A stretch of 64,000 nucleotides of DNA from Paramecium sonneborni (GCA_905182985.1 CAJJDN010000132.1:258523-322522), one strand, 5' to 3'; counted from the stretch's first letter, positions 50,536 through 62,125 are shown. Numbers and translations: made by a program. Notes: a model not told the origin generated them from the letters alone.

Positions 50536-50600
50536 TTTCAAAATTACAATAACAAATATAACTTCACAATAAAAATATTCAAAAATAAATAAAATATTAT

Positions 50601-51478
50601 TCATGTTTTAGCAAGCATTCCAATCATAAAACTTAAAATAACAATTATGATTGCATAACCTATATGCAAAGTATTAAGTGCTTTTGGTTTTGGTGTTTCT
50701 ACTATTTACTATTATTTTAGTTTTAATCTTTAAAGTTTATTTTTCAATTCACTTAATTTAAATAGTTCTTTTTCTTATTCATCAGTTAATATTAAATATT
50801 ATTCATATTCTTATTTGTATTAAGGTTAAGTTTAAGGTTAAGATTGAGTTTAAGGTTAAGTTTATGTATCAATTAGAGGATTAGATGTATTGATTTGACT
50901 TTTTAATTGATACTTGCTCAAAAATTCACTTTTCTATTTTTCTATAATATTGTCAAATTGATAATAAGAGGATAGGAATTTTTGAGAATTTCCAAATTTG
51001 GAAGTTCGATTAAACAATTTAGATTCAACAATTGAACTGTTTAATCTATCACTTTGAATTTTAGATTGTTATAATTCATTTTTTTATTGAGTAGTTTTAT
51101 TATTCCCCACCCTAACAGTCAAAAGAATTTGTTAAATACTATTTGGAGGTTATAAATTAGGTGTTTCATAAGCGTCTTCATAATCATGAACTTCGATAAG
51201 AATTTTATCTTTGTCATTGTCTCTTTTCTTGGCACTATTAGCTTTGATTGAAAGGACTCCTTTTTAATTAAGTTCGGTAAATACTAATGGTTTGCCTACA
51301 ACTTAAAATACATCAGGATCTGTTGTTTTGACTTTAATAGTAATTCTTTGCTCTAGTTTAGCAATGCACTACACTATAATTTCCTTGCTTAGATTAGTGA
51401 GTTATAATACACACTATTTTTATTTTCTTCAAATTCGATCTCTTATTTGTCTATTCCTATTAATTTGATAAATGACAT
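50601..51478 (-). CDS. VAP-type MSP-domain tail-anchored ER protein
   Basis: VAMP-associated protein family, ER receptors for FFAT-motif proteins at membrane contact sites. The MSP fold is recognised from CVLQLTNLSKEIIVQCIAKL, RITIKVKTTDPDVFQVVGK, GVLSIKANSAKKRDNDKD then KILIEVHD, and SIQQILLTVRVG. A disordered Gln/Thr/Pro stretch (TQPQTQSQPQTQPQ) and a coiled coil (ELFKLSELKNKLQRLKLKQQ) follow. A C-terminal transmembrane anchor, IGYAIIIVILSFMIGML, ends the protein at AKT. Near 51413-51421 (a T5 run on the plus strand) the first 20 residues (MSFIKLIGIDKQEIEFEE) are in a different frame from the domain. That means either an unseen intron or a one-base error. Confidence 0.82.
50820..50870. repeat. 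Short imperfect tandem repeat inside VAP gene
   Basis: Repeats of roughly TTAAGGTTAAGT, encoding Pro-Gln-Thr-Gln units on the minus strand in the linker between the MSP domain and the coiled coil. Confidence 0.7.
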
Positions 51479-51501
51479 TAAATTAATTAAAGATTTAAAT
51501 A

Positions 51502-52072
51502 ATGAGTAATCATGAAGATGATTTAGAAGTACAAGAACCAGTTGATCAATAAAAAGAAGATGAATCATAAAAGAAAGGAGGTATGTTTATCTATATAAAT
51601 ATAACAGGCACCGATAATAAACATTAATTAAAAGATATTGACTTAGCATCAATATTTGTGAGAAATTTAGATGAAAATACGACAGAAGACGATCTTAAAG
51701 AATATTTTAAAGATTGTGGAACTATAGTTAAAGTATCAATAAAATTATATTTTAGGTGACTCTAAGAAGTGATAAGAATACTGGCACTCTTTATTCATAT
51801 ATTCAATTTTAAGAATAAACTTCAGTTGATGATGCATTAGTATTAAGTGAAGGTATAATTAGAGGCAAAAAGATATTGGTATGAATTCAATTTTATAAAT
51901 AAGGTATTCCAAAAAAGAACAAACTTAAGAAATAGAGGAAGAGGTAATCGAGGTGCCAGAGGATAACGTATTTATAAATTAATATAATATAGCATTTTAA
52001 TATATTACAAGAGGAAGATATTTGTATGCAGAACCTATTAGAGGAAGAGGAGCTTATCGTGGTGGCAAATGA
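51502..52072 (+). CDS. PABPN1-like RRM protein
   Basis: Nuclear poly(A)-binding-protein-like. The acidic head is MSNHEDDLEVQEPVDQQKED. One RRM follows: RNP2 SIFVRNLDENTTEDDLKEYF, DCGTIVKVTLRSDKNTG, RNP1-like LYSYIQFQEQTSVDDAL, and SEGIIRGKKILV, like PABPN1's 'DESLFRGRQIKV'. Then FQKRTNLRNRGRGNRGARGQ and a short RG-rich tail (IRGRGAYRGGK). PABPN1 has the same order: acidic region, RRM, 'PKRTN', then RG-rich C-terminus. Four introns of 23-46 nt (about 51573-51599, 51734-51756, 51879-51903, 51970-52015) are needed. About 145 residues. The start codon is 23 bp from that of the divergent VAP gene. Confidence 0.85.
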
Positions 52073-52226
52073 CATATTTTCATAGCCACCTTTGTATATT
52101 ATTACAAATTAAATAATAAAAAAAATAAACAAAAAAAAATAACAAAAAAAAAACAGATGCTTTCTTCTTCTTAAATTTATATAAAAAAAAAAGCATAAAA
52201 AAAATGTTTCAATTAATATATTTATA

Positions 52227-53825
52227 TCAATATCTAATTTCATAATTAATTCTACTGTTCCAAGGATTTTGACATATTTCTTAAGTGTTACTTGAAATAT
52301 ATTAAATAATATATAAGAAGAATTGAACAACTAAATAAATAATTGATCCCACAAATGCAGCATAGATTAAACTTAAATTAGAATTGTAAATTTTAAAAGA
52401 ATACTAATGTATTCTATCTAAAGCAATGAGTATGCCTTCTATATTTATACACTGATTTGAGATAAAAGCATCTAAATTATCATTTATTTGCTACAATCCA
52501 TTCTAGTCATATGAAGATATCTTACTGATGCTAAAACATCGTATAAAAATAATGAAGTATAAATCAACGTTACAATCATAATGATTAAAGTACAAAGATT
52601 TACTATTATGGTGATTCTCTTATTTATAAATGATAAATATTTCTATTATAAAATTACTTTATACATTATTATGAAATTTAATGGTTAAAATTGAAAATAG
52701 AATAAGAGTAATACATCCAATAATTAATGGAAGGTTATTTCTTCTCATAATCTTTGTAATTCTAAAGCTCTTTTTACTAGAGTCATTAAAGATATCAGAA
52801 TTTAGATTCTTGCATTAATCAATCTAATTTAATTTGATACCTCTTAAAACTTACAATTAGTACTAATCAGAATTTTATAAATAATCATCGAAATGAATAA
52901 GTTTATCTAATGGGATCTTATTTTCTTTTAATACATCCTTAACAAGAGCAGAATCTAATGATTTGGTTATATTATTATAATCACCATATTCATCACAACC
53001 CATTTCAGGTATTCTGGATAAAGGGTAAAATTATTATGATTTAAATTAAGGTTATTATAGGAAATTTAAACAAGTGGATGATGAGGAAATATTAAAATAG
53101 AGCAAAGGAGTATGTTTATAATCTCTTATTATCTTATATTATGTTTTACCAAATTGAATATCTCCTTACTGATGGATTGTTTATAAATCAGTGATTGGAC
53201 ATTCAAATTATTATTTAACACAAATGTATTAACTACATTCTTTATATAGTTTCTAACATTGATTTCCATTCCGCCATTACGCTGTTTTGTCATATTTAAC
53301 GCAATATATTTTTTATTTCCAAGATGTTAATGTTTATGGTTCTAAACTTTAAACTTATTCACAATTTTAGTTTTCCTTATCACAAACTTAACCATTTTGT
53401 ATTCCTTCCCAAATACCTAAAGCTGCTAATTCAAATTCTGGAGGACATCCCACAATATGATACGAATATTGAGAATACTCAATAATATCTATTATGGGAT
53501 ACATAGATTAAATTTTATGAGCCTTCTATAATATATTATGAGCTGTTTATGGATATTAAATCTATGGAGTAGTGATATGAATGAATGATATTAAAAATAA
53601 TATCACAAGAGTATAACACAAAGGAGTGATTAATACAATCCAATCTAAGACCTATAATTAAGAACTTTTTACTTTTGTGTTTTATTGTCTAACTTCAATG
53701 TCAATAGGTCCAGGATCAATCCTAAAACTACCGTTTGAATGTTATCTTTCAAGCTCTATATTTGGAGGTAATTCTTATAGACTTTTTGAACTTCTTCGAC
53801 GATTAGGAGCCATAGCTAATTTCAT
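52227..53825 (-). CDS. Ciliate multi-pass membrane protein with Cys-rich ectodomain
   Basis: Start at 53825 (MKLAMAPNRRRSSKSLQE; an in-frame ATG at 53813 is also possible). The cytosolic head is basic, then comes transmembrane helix 1 (WIVLITPLCYTLVILFLISF). The Cys-rich lumenal region includes GCPPEFELAALGIWEGIQNG then QVC, and YDKTAQWRNGNQCQKLY. This recalls ciliate/protist membrane proteins with a 'CPxxxExLxxxxWxGxxxGCxC' ectodomain, whose function is unknown. Several more hydrophobic segments follow, the last being IYAAFVGSIIYLVVQFFLYI, and the end is RINYEIRY. About 500 residues after removal of short introns. AT-rich homopolymer DNA at 52080-52226 lies just past its stop. Confidence 0.72.
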
Positions 53826-53861
53826 ACCATGTAATTATGCTTAATACATTAATTATTATTT

Positions 53862-55007
53862 ATGTAATTATTTTAGAGGTGTCTAGTGGCTAGATTTTCA
53901 TAAGCCATTCCTAAATTTAAGCCTAAGGAATAGCCATATGTTAAAGATATTTAAATGCCAAAAAGACCTAAACTTGATCCTAAAGACCCTTATGAGAAAT
54001 ATGAACTTGTTAAACCTCGTGAATATGAATTCAGATTAGCTTTAGGTAATATTCAATAATAAATCATATAGATGAAAGACATTCTAAAAATACTTATCCA
54101 GGATCTACTTATGTTGCTGTACATAAAGGTGGAATTACATATCATTTATTTGATGCATCAAGATTCCCATATGGCAAAATGTGTTCAAGAATTGCATACT
54201 ATTTAAGTGGAAAACATAAACCTACCTTTCGTAATAATGAACCTGGCAAAGTTACAGATAAATTTATTATTGTTAATGGTTGCAATATGTATTTGACAGG
54301 AAAAAAAATCAATTATAAAGTACTTACCTATCATACCGGTTATGTTGGAAATTTAAGATAAATCAAGTTTCGAGATCTTATTCTATAAAAACCTGAATAA
54401 TTAGTACTATATTATATCAAATCTAGGTCGCTTGGACTGTTGCCAAAATGTTACCCAAAACTATCTATAGAATGGAAAAACTTGATCATATTCATTTATT
54501 TAGAGGTAGATTTCATACTTTTGATGATGTTTTACCATAATTCTTACCTCATCATACTGATTTTGAATATAGAGGAAGCATTTATAAAGATATGACAGAA
54601 GGAGATGATAGAACTCTTGTCTATTCAAGTAAACCTGTTTCTGCAGAAAAAAGTTAATTATCCTTTTATTCTTAGTCTAATAGGATCTTGGTGATATTAA
54701 ATAACAAATCATGGATCCAAGTGAATTTGATAATGATTTAATATTTACACCATTTGTTGAAAGACCTTAAAAAATTAAACTTAATATGACTTAGCATGAT
54801 TATGATAAAGTAATTCGTAGAAGAAAACGATTAATGTAAAGACATAGAAAATATATGCCCATTCCTTACAGAAATAGACTTGAAAAAGCTGATTTCACAA
54901 AGAGTTATGTTGTTACATCAGAAAAATAATTAAATAGATTAGGACTCTAGAAAATTAAACCATTAGATGATGATCCAGAATTAGAAGACGAAACAACTAA
55001 ATTCTGA
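53862..55007 (+). CDS. MRPL13: Mitochondrial ribosomal protein uL13m
   Basis: Start MQLFQRCLVARFSQAIPKFK: a basic, amphipathic mitochondrial presequence. After a 26-nt intron the uL13 core follows: HLFDASRFPYGKMCSRIAYY, LSGKHKPTFRNNEPGKVTDK, NGCNMYLTGKKINYKVLTYH and TGYVGNLRQIKFRDLI. These match the bacterial L13 segments 'LGRLAxxIAxxLxGKHK', 'NAxKIxLTGKK' and 'HSGYPGGL'. A second intron precedes VAKMLPKTIYRMEKLDHIHL, the 'GMLPKNxLGR' helix. A C-terminal extension of about 150 basic/acidic residues ends DDDPELEDETTKF. About 355 residues in all, much longer than bacterial L13 (about 142); extensions are common in ciliate mitoribosomes. Confidence 0.88.
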
Positions 55008-55094
55008 GAGTATTTTTATTAAAATATAATATTATTTATAAAAATTATTTATAGAAAAAACAACAAAATTTCCTTTGCTTTCTAACAATATATA

Positions 55095-56419
55095 GAAGAA
55101 ACATATAAGATAATTCGAAATGTTTTATTAAACTTAATATATATATTTCATAAATTTTGAAATAGAAATTTCTTTTTTTCATAATAGGTAAATTTATGTT
55201 TAGAGCAAATATTAGATAATAAATTTATTAAATATATTTTGGTTTCGGTACTTCTTTCAATTTATTAATCTATTTATTTTAATCCCAAACCAAGTCTTGA
55301 AGATTATTATGTTGAACATGGTTAAAACAACTTAAAGATAAGTTGTTGATCAAGCATATTGTTGTAGCAATATATTTAAATATTGGATCTTTTATTCTAA
55401 GCTTTTATATAAATTTTAATAAAAATAAAATGAAAATTCAAATCACCATCATCAAATATTTACTTTTAAGATAAATTTAGATACTTGATAAGACCTTTTT
55501 TTAATTATTATTAAACCAGATTATAATGATTGGTACAACTATCACAGTATTTATTCCTCTCTTCAATTAGGATTTTTGAAATTGTAATAAAAATGTAAAG
55601 TTTACAATAAGTAAATGTTTTAGATTTACCGAAAAAAAGATTCAATCTAAAGCTGATAAAATACAAAAAAAATTAAAATTTATTTAAATTGTCTTTCAAG
55701 GATTGCAAAGTGTCCATACTTACTGATTGATTATATATTAAATAGAAATTCAAATATTTAGTAAACACTATAATAATCTATACGAAAGTTGAAAGAATTG
55801 AGAATATAGTTTATAATAATTAGTTAAATCAAAATAAAAATTATGGAACAGTTGATAATTAAATTTAATACATTTGATAATTGCTAATTAAATTTTGTTA
55901 ATATATTCATTATCTTCAATCATATGAACAAAAACTTTGACTAAAACAGTTATTTATTAAATTAGAATGCATAGTAGTAATACCTCGGATTAGTAATAGG
56001 CTGGACAAACTTAGAAGATAATTGATTTTGAATGGAAGAAAATTTATCTTTTCTTTAGACTCCAATGAATTCAAAGATCTACAAAAAAATTTGATTTAGT
56101 TAAAAAAATGTATATTTTTTTGTCTCTTGAATACTTTACTTAATTTTTACTTGCTGCTCTAAGCTATAATTCAGAAATGTGGCATTGCTTTTTTTATGAT
56201 CACTGTGTGTATGATGAGACAAGTCATTGGAATTATTAAGATAGGCTAAGTTGGTTATTCTATGTTTCTTTATTGAATAAATAAATCTAATTATAGCAGA
56301 TTAAATAAATTTTTAATTTTACTTCTTGTATTAAAATTAAATAATCAATGAATTTATTTAAGGTTTCTTACAAAAAATTTTAAAATATGGAATAGTGTCA
56401 AACAAAATTAAATAAGTAA
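55095..56419 (+). repeat. Direct repeat C, copy 1 (1,325 bp)
   Basis: Matches 56421-57745 at offset 1,326, one N at 56420 between copies. Confidence 0.95.
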
Positions 56420-56420
56420 N

Positions 56421-57745
56421 GAAGAAACATATAAGATAATTCGAAATGTTTTATTAAACTTAATATATATATTTCATAAATTTTGAAATAGAAATTTCTT
56501 TTTTTCATAATAGGTAAATTTATGTTTAGAGCAAATATTAGATAATAAATTTATTAAATATATTTTGGTTTCGGTACTTCTTTCAATTTATTAATCTATT
56601 TATTTTAATCCCAAACCAAGTCTTGAAGATTATTATGTTGAACATGGTTAAAACAACTTAAAGATAAGTTGTTGATCAAGCATATTGTTGTAGCAATATA
56701 TTTAAATATTGGATCTTTTATTCTAAGCTTTTATATAAATTTTAATAAAAATAAAATGAAAATTCAAATCACCATCATCAAATATTTACTTTTAAGATAA
56801 ATTTAGATACTTGATAAGACCTTTTTTTAATTATTATTAAACCAGATTATAATGATTGGTACAACTATCACAGTATTTATTCCTCTCTTCAATTAGGATT
56901 TTTGAAATTGTAATAAAAATGTAAAGTTTACAATAAGTAAATGTTTTAGATTTACCGAAAAAAAGATTCAATCTAAAGCTGATAAAATACAAAAAAAATT
57001 AAAATTTATTTAAATTGTCTTTCAAGGATTGCAAAGTGTCCATACTTACTGATTGATTATATATTAAATAGAAATTCAAATATTTAGTAAACACTATAAT
57101 AATCTATACGAAAGTTGAAAGAATTGAGAATATAGTTTATAATAATTAGTTAAATCAAAATAAAAATTATGGAACAGTTGATAATTAAATTTAATACATT
57201 TGATAATTGCTAATTAAATTTTGTTAATATATTCATTATCTTCAATCATATGAACAAAAACTTTGACTAAAACAGTTATTTATTAAATTAGAATGCATAG
57301 TAGTAATACCTCGGATTAGTAATAGGCTGGACAAACTTAGAAGATAATTGATTTTGAATGGAAGAAAATTTATCTTTTCTTTAGACTCCAATGAATTCAA
57401 AGATCTACAAAAAAATTTGATTTAGTTAAAAAAATGTATATTTTTTTGTCTCTTGAATACTTTACTTAATTTTTACTTGCTGCTCTAAGCTATAATTCAG
57501 AAATGTGGCATTGCTTTTTTTATGATCACTGTGTGTATGATGAGACAAGTCATTGGAATTATTAAGATAGGCTAAGTTGGTTATTCTATGTTTCTTTATT
57601 GAATAAATAAATCTAATTATAGCAGATTAAATAAATTTTTAATTTTACTTCTTGTATTAAAATTAAATAATCAATGAATTTATTTAAGGTTTCTTACAAA
57701 AAATTTTAAAATATGGAATAGTGTCAAACAAAATTAAATAAGTAA
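56421..57745 (+). repeat. Direct repeat C, copy 2 (1,325 bp)
   Basis: Second copy; sequence continues without break into the unique stretch at 57746. Confidence 0.95.
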
Positions 57746-58666
57746 TAGAGAGATATGGGATTTTTTTCTAGAAAAAGAAAAAATAATTATAAACTCACAC
57801 AGAAGTTACTGGCAACCGACTTTGATTATCTAATTAAATATAATATGGAATACTAGATAAATTAATATTAATTACATAATCTCATTTCATTCAATTATAA
57901 AAAACAATCATAAATCATCATTGGTCTTCATTAGAAATTTCTTTTAAATTTCACGATGATTTATTCTTATTTTCACTCATATAAACTAGGATTAATTAGG
58001 TAATTAATAAGGATTTGTGGAAACATATAGGGTATTATTTAATAAGAGCTTTGACATATAAAAATTGATAAAATTACTAAATTTAAAATATTTTTTCATA
58101 GGATAAAAATGTGAAAATCGAAAAATTAATTATTTTTATTTAAGAAAGTTTTACTAAATGAAATAAATATTCTAAATATTTGAGAAAAAACGATTTTGTT
58201 AAGTATGTTTTCTTTAATATAGTTAGCTTTTCAAAAATGAGGAAATATTCCACTTGAAATTATAGATGCTTTGTAGTATGTTATAGTGTTCCCAATTTTA
58301 AAATTACTTGGGGACGTGACAGAATCTTTATTGATAGGAAAATTTAAACCGATTCAATAAGTTTACAAACTATTTTAATAAAAGAGAGTTAATGGCATAT
58401 ATTTATAGAAATTTATGTATTCATTAAAGGAAGAATTAGTTAGTTATTCGTTTTATAAAAATTGCAAATAATAATAATGATAATTTGTTTTGCGGTTTAA
58501 TAGAAAAAATTCTTATATGGATTTTCTAAACTAATTGATGTAGCTTAAGAAGATTTATAGTTTTATATTGCAATAAAACAAAAGAAATAATAGTTAAATT
58601 TTAGTTAATAATAATATAATAATAATTTTCTATATTAATTAATATTTGATCCAAAAATATAATAAA

Positions 58667-59476
58667 TCATCTTCCCATTATTTTACAAAATGCTTCAACT
58701 AGCTTTGTTATTAAATATAAAAGTGGTTCTAAACTATTTTCTTCATCTAATTCTCTTTTCTGACTATCAATAAATTCTTAATGTTTTCTTTTTACTTTGT
58801 CAGATGTTTTTTTATTAATTTCATTGCGTTTTTCTTCTAAATCTTCAAATGCTCTTTTCATACGAGTTTCTTTTGTTATGTTTTTTAATTTTTACCAATT
58901 TAATAAATATTTAAATTTTTCTTTATTTTCTGGATTTTAAATGTGTAGAATAATTTTATCTATAACAGATTTTGAATCCTCTTCTTAAATAGTTAAAGTA
59001 GAATATTAAATTAAAATCTCTTGTAATACAGCAATAAATTCTTCAGATAATTCTTTATTAACAATATTCATTTTATGAATCAAAGTTTTAAATTATTTAT
59101 CAAATAGATTTTCATTAATCAACTTATATTAAGTCTTATCAACCAATTTTTCACCTTCGAATACATAATTTCTTTTTTGATTAGACAAAAAAAAGAATTA
59201 TAAATTCTCATTTTACAAATCTTCAAGTGCTTTTTTAATATTTTCTGCTACTTCACCTAATTATTCTTCATCTGCTTTTTTAGGTTTAGTTGGTCCTGTT
59301 TTAGTGATATTTTTATAACTGCTTTATCTAGCGAATAATGAGAACATTTTTTCGCAATCGGAATCATCTGCAATATATTCATTATCATCATCTGATGATC
59401 TTAAAATCTCTTCGTTTTCTTTTTGATTTATTTTACTTGGCCTTCCAGGTTTTACTTTTTTTTATCTATTACTCAT
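58667..59476 (-). CDS. Charged protein with AT-hook-like N-terminus, unknown
   Basis: Intronless, 269 residues, start MSNRQKKVKPGRPSKINQKE. The 'KPGRPSK' core looks like an AT-hook (R/K-P-G-R-P-R/S-K), which binds the minor groove of AT-rich DNA. An acidic patch (RSSDDDNEYIADDSDCEKMF) and a second basic Pro/Lys stretch (ITKTGPTKPKKADEEQ) follow. The helical remainder includes LEDLEEKRNEINKKTSD-like sequence and ends KLVEAFCKIMGR. The composition suggests a nuclear or chromatin-associated protein; family unknown. The frame is clean, with only TGA at the end. Confidence 0.7.
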
Positions 59477-60244
59477 TTAATATAAATTATAATAATAATC
59501 AAAACAATAAACATATTTCCACATTTCAAAATAATTATTATTAATATATGAATAATTCTGATTCTATTATAGGGTCGCATTTATGATAAATTTAAATTTA
59601 ACTTAATTGTTATTGAGAAGATATCAATACAAATTACAATTACATTAATGCCTAAATTTAAATTCTTTCATATATGCTTTTTTGCTTAAAACTTTTGAAT
59701 ATTCTAAAAATGGATTGAATTTACAATCTAAATTGAGATTTTGATTTTAGGAACTAGTTAATATTTTATTAATACAAAATTTCTTAATTAATCAAAAAAT
59801 GAATACTCATGAGGCTTAAATTATTAAGATTATTCATAATTTCTCAAAATGAAAAATGAAACTTATAAAATATGTTAAATATATTTATATTTTTCTAAAA
59901 GTTCCTGAAAATAATAAATATTTGAGAATAAAATATTAAATCAAATAACATTAAATATTGCTATTAAAGATTGATGAATAAAAAAAAATAGATAATTCTT
60001 GATTTCATTAAAAATTAGCAATCCAAATTTTTCTTTGAAATATTTTAAACATATTTGTTAAATTAAAATGCTTAATCAAGTAAGAAAGGAAATAAAATAA
60101 TCATTCTCTGAAATTTAGAACTAATTAAAAATAATATTAAAACTTTTTTCTAATTAGAATCTATTATAAATTATAATAAATAAAGTTCAATTTACTTCAA
60201 TTACAAACTCTATAAATTATTCATCATGGAGAAATTGTTAGAAA
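59477..60244. other. Intergenic, AT-rich
   Basis: About 770 bp without a supported gene, between the AT-hook-like gene and the tRNA. Confidence 0.6.
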
Positions 60245-60316
60245 AGTTACGTAGCTTAGAGGTAAAGCGTCGCCCTTTTAAGGCGAAGATCCGAGTTCAA
60301 GTCTTCGGGGTGACTT
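60245..60316 (+). tRNA. tRNA-Lys(UUU) candidate
   Basis: D-arm GCTT/AAGC with loop AGAGGTA. Anticodon arm TCGCC-CTTTTAA-GGCGA, perfectly paired, giving anticodon TTT (Lys). T-loop TTCAAGT follows. Immediately downstream is a run of eight T, the usual RNA polymerase III terminator. The acceptor stem (AGTTACG against GGTGACT) has one mismatch, and the T-stem pairs only if the loop is one base longer than normal, so it is slightly irregular. In this sequence AAA/AAG decoding is the only assignment the anticodon supports; it is not a UAA/UAG-reading tRNA-Gln. Confidence 0.7.
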
Positions 60317-60323
60317 TTTTTTA
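60306..60323 (+). terminator. Poly-T Pol III terminator
   Basis: A run of eight T directly after the tRNA 3' end (60315-60322), as expected for RNA polymerase III. Confidence 0.65.
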
Positions 60324-60559
60324 ATTTTTGCATATAATTTAATTATTTCAAAAAAAAAAACATAAATTAAAATTTTTGAATATTACAAAAATTATAAATT
60401 GATTATTAAAAAATGTAAATATTGAAGTTGAAATTTTGGGTAAGTAATTTTTCTTATATCTAAACATTTATGGAGACATATTCTATTGATCAAAAATTCG
60501 CATGTATTTTTAACAAGTCTAAATTGTTTTTTTTCAGTAAATTGTTGCATAATAAAATT

Positions 60560-61520
60560 AAATAAATGATATTGATTACTCTTTAAATGTTAGAGTCTAA
60601 ATAAATGCTTTTCCTTCTTGTGGAGTGCCCAATAATTTTAATTTTTAATGAATAATCATATCAATTAATGAATACTTCGTTTGGGTATCTCCTCTCATCT
60701 TTTGATTTATCGAATATTCTTCCATAAAAAATAATGTTGGAATGGTCAATGAAGGCATTAGTTATTTTATGTAACAGCCGATACTTCTAGAAATCCTATT
60801 CATTTCCTTAGAGCAACTCTAACTTCTATTTCATAATCTCCTCCATGCATCTCTGAAACTTATAATATGATGTCCATTAATGATTCTTCAGCTTATCCAA
60901 AATCTAGTTTTCTATATCTACTAACCACCAATCTACTGGTGCTAGCATTCGACCATCTCCTTAATGTTGTTATCTATTTAATTAGGTCCTATGACAAGCC
61001 AGAAGGCTATTCAAATATTTCTTTGGTAAGCCTCATTTGTTAAACTGAGCAAGTTATTTTGATTTGTTATTAAAAAAAATGAAATTTTTGTTTTGGCTCT
61101 ACACTTCATTCATGTATGGCCCAGTCTTAGTGATACTTTGTATTTTTTTTCTCTTGTGTGTTTTATCATTCACAACACCTGTTTGTCCTTAAATCTCTGT
61201 TTCTTTATGATTTACGTGATATAGTCTTTTTCTAAACCCTATCTTTCCTCTTCGCTAAATCTTCCTTTGATATATTTAAAAAATAAGATTAAATTGTCTC
61301 TTCTCTCACCAATCCAACTGAAACGCCCTCTATACCCATACTGTTTGGAATATGGCACTCCCTTTCTCTTGGCGATCTTAGGAGGGGCATTTCTTTCATT
61401 GTTGCTCTTGGGGTGTTGAATCTTTTTTGACCGTGAAAGACAGTTTTTAATTTTATTTTTTTCCAAAGATTCAAGATTACTCGAAAATCTAAATGATAGA
61501 AGATCATTTTTAGTATACAT
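60560..61520 (-). pseudogene. Decayed multi-frame gene
   Basis: Protein-like segments follow each other on the minus strand in different frames. They run from MYTKNDLLSFRFSSNLES (61520) through KKIQHPKSNNERNAPPKI, YIKGRFSEEERQGLEKDY (vaguely Myb-like), THKRKKIQSITKTGPYM, DFGQAEESLMDIILQVSE, HGGDYEIEVRVALRK (then TGA) and IPTLFFMEEYSINQKMRG. GC content is a little higher than in the surrounding spacer. The frame changes have no plausible tiny introns at the breaks. Most likely a pseudogene; family unknown. Confidence 0.45.
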
Positions 61521-61776
61521 AAGGGGATCTACACTTTTAGATGTTTGCGGTAATTTTATGTTTTCTCCTTATTTATTAAATCCAAATATTGTTATTAAAT
61601 TGTTTTATTAAAATGACATATAATAATATTTTAATTTATATTATATAATTATTCAAATTAATTAAAATAATACGGATAAAAATAATAGAATTTATATATT
61701 CTTTTAAGGTCTCACAACCTTATTTTATTATACAGTGATGATAAAAATATTGCAAGTCATAAAATCAAATCTAAAA

Positions 61777-62125
61777 TGGATTTCCAATTTAATTATTTGA
61801 ACTAGGATATAATAAATGTCTTTAGAATGGTGAGAAAAGCTTTAGATAAAGATCTAGATACATAATAATTAATCAATTATTTAATTAATTGAGAAATAGT
61901 TATAGATTCACAAAAATAATAAAAGAAAAAAAAACTAAGAGTTAACTTAACAGTAAATTAAGAAGAAAAAGGCTTCCTATCTTTTATTACAGTTCCTTGA
62001 TAAAAAACAATAAAGATTATTTATTAAATAATTAAAACTTAGCTGATTAGCAAAATTATAATAGAATAGTAAAAATTCTTTGACAAGCTGTCTAGAATAA
62101 AGGAGAAACTATGAATTTAGAAAGG
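61777..62125 (+). pseudogene. Possible decayed gene with in-frame TGAs
   Basis: One frame reads MDFQFNYLNQDIINVFRMVR and LDKDLDTQQLINYLIN, then TGA, continuing EIVIDSQKQQKKKKLRVNLT to a second TGA, and KFFDKLSRIKEKL to a third. It may be a relic or chance: in this code TGA is the only stop and AT-rich DNA gives long open runs. Confidence 0.3.

Larger units (their letters stand above)
55008..58666. other. Long gene-poor AT-rich region
   Basis: About 3.6 kb as assembled, about 2.3 kb once repeat C is counted once. Apparent open frames are interrupted often by TGA. Weak candidates are MHSSNTSDQQQAGQTQ at 55968 (copy at 57294), followed in a shifted frame by hydrophobic, membrane-like sequence; MGFFSRKRKNNYKLTQK at 57757; and NIPLEIIDALQYVIVF then KLLGDVTESLLIG around 58240-58340. 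Together they may be remains of one or two decayed genes. No RNA gene was seen. Confidence 0.5.

Noticed and set aside
50820..50870. TTAAGG-like repeats as interstitial telomere or CRISPR-like array
   Set aside because: They are in frame within the VAP coding sequence and encode a Pro-Gln-Thr linker.
52109..52330. Phe/Ile-rich minus-strand ORF
   Set aside because: It arises from A/T homopolymers and overlaps the end of the membrane-protein gene in the wrong frame.
55230..56000. Long frame with several TGA codons as a real gene
   Set aside because: TGA occurs about as often as expected by chance in such AT-rich DNA, and no family motif is present.
60245..60316. Suppressor-type tRNA-Gln reading UAA
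   Set aside because: The seven-base anticodon loop CTTTTAA places TTT, not TTA, at the anticodon.
61289..61507. Second overlapping open frame in the decayed gene
   Set aside because: Two frames are open here at once; neither could be shown to be the real one, so only a pseudogene is reported.
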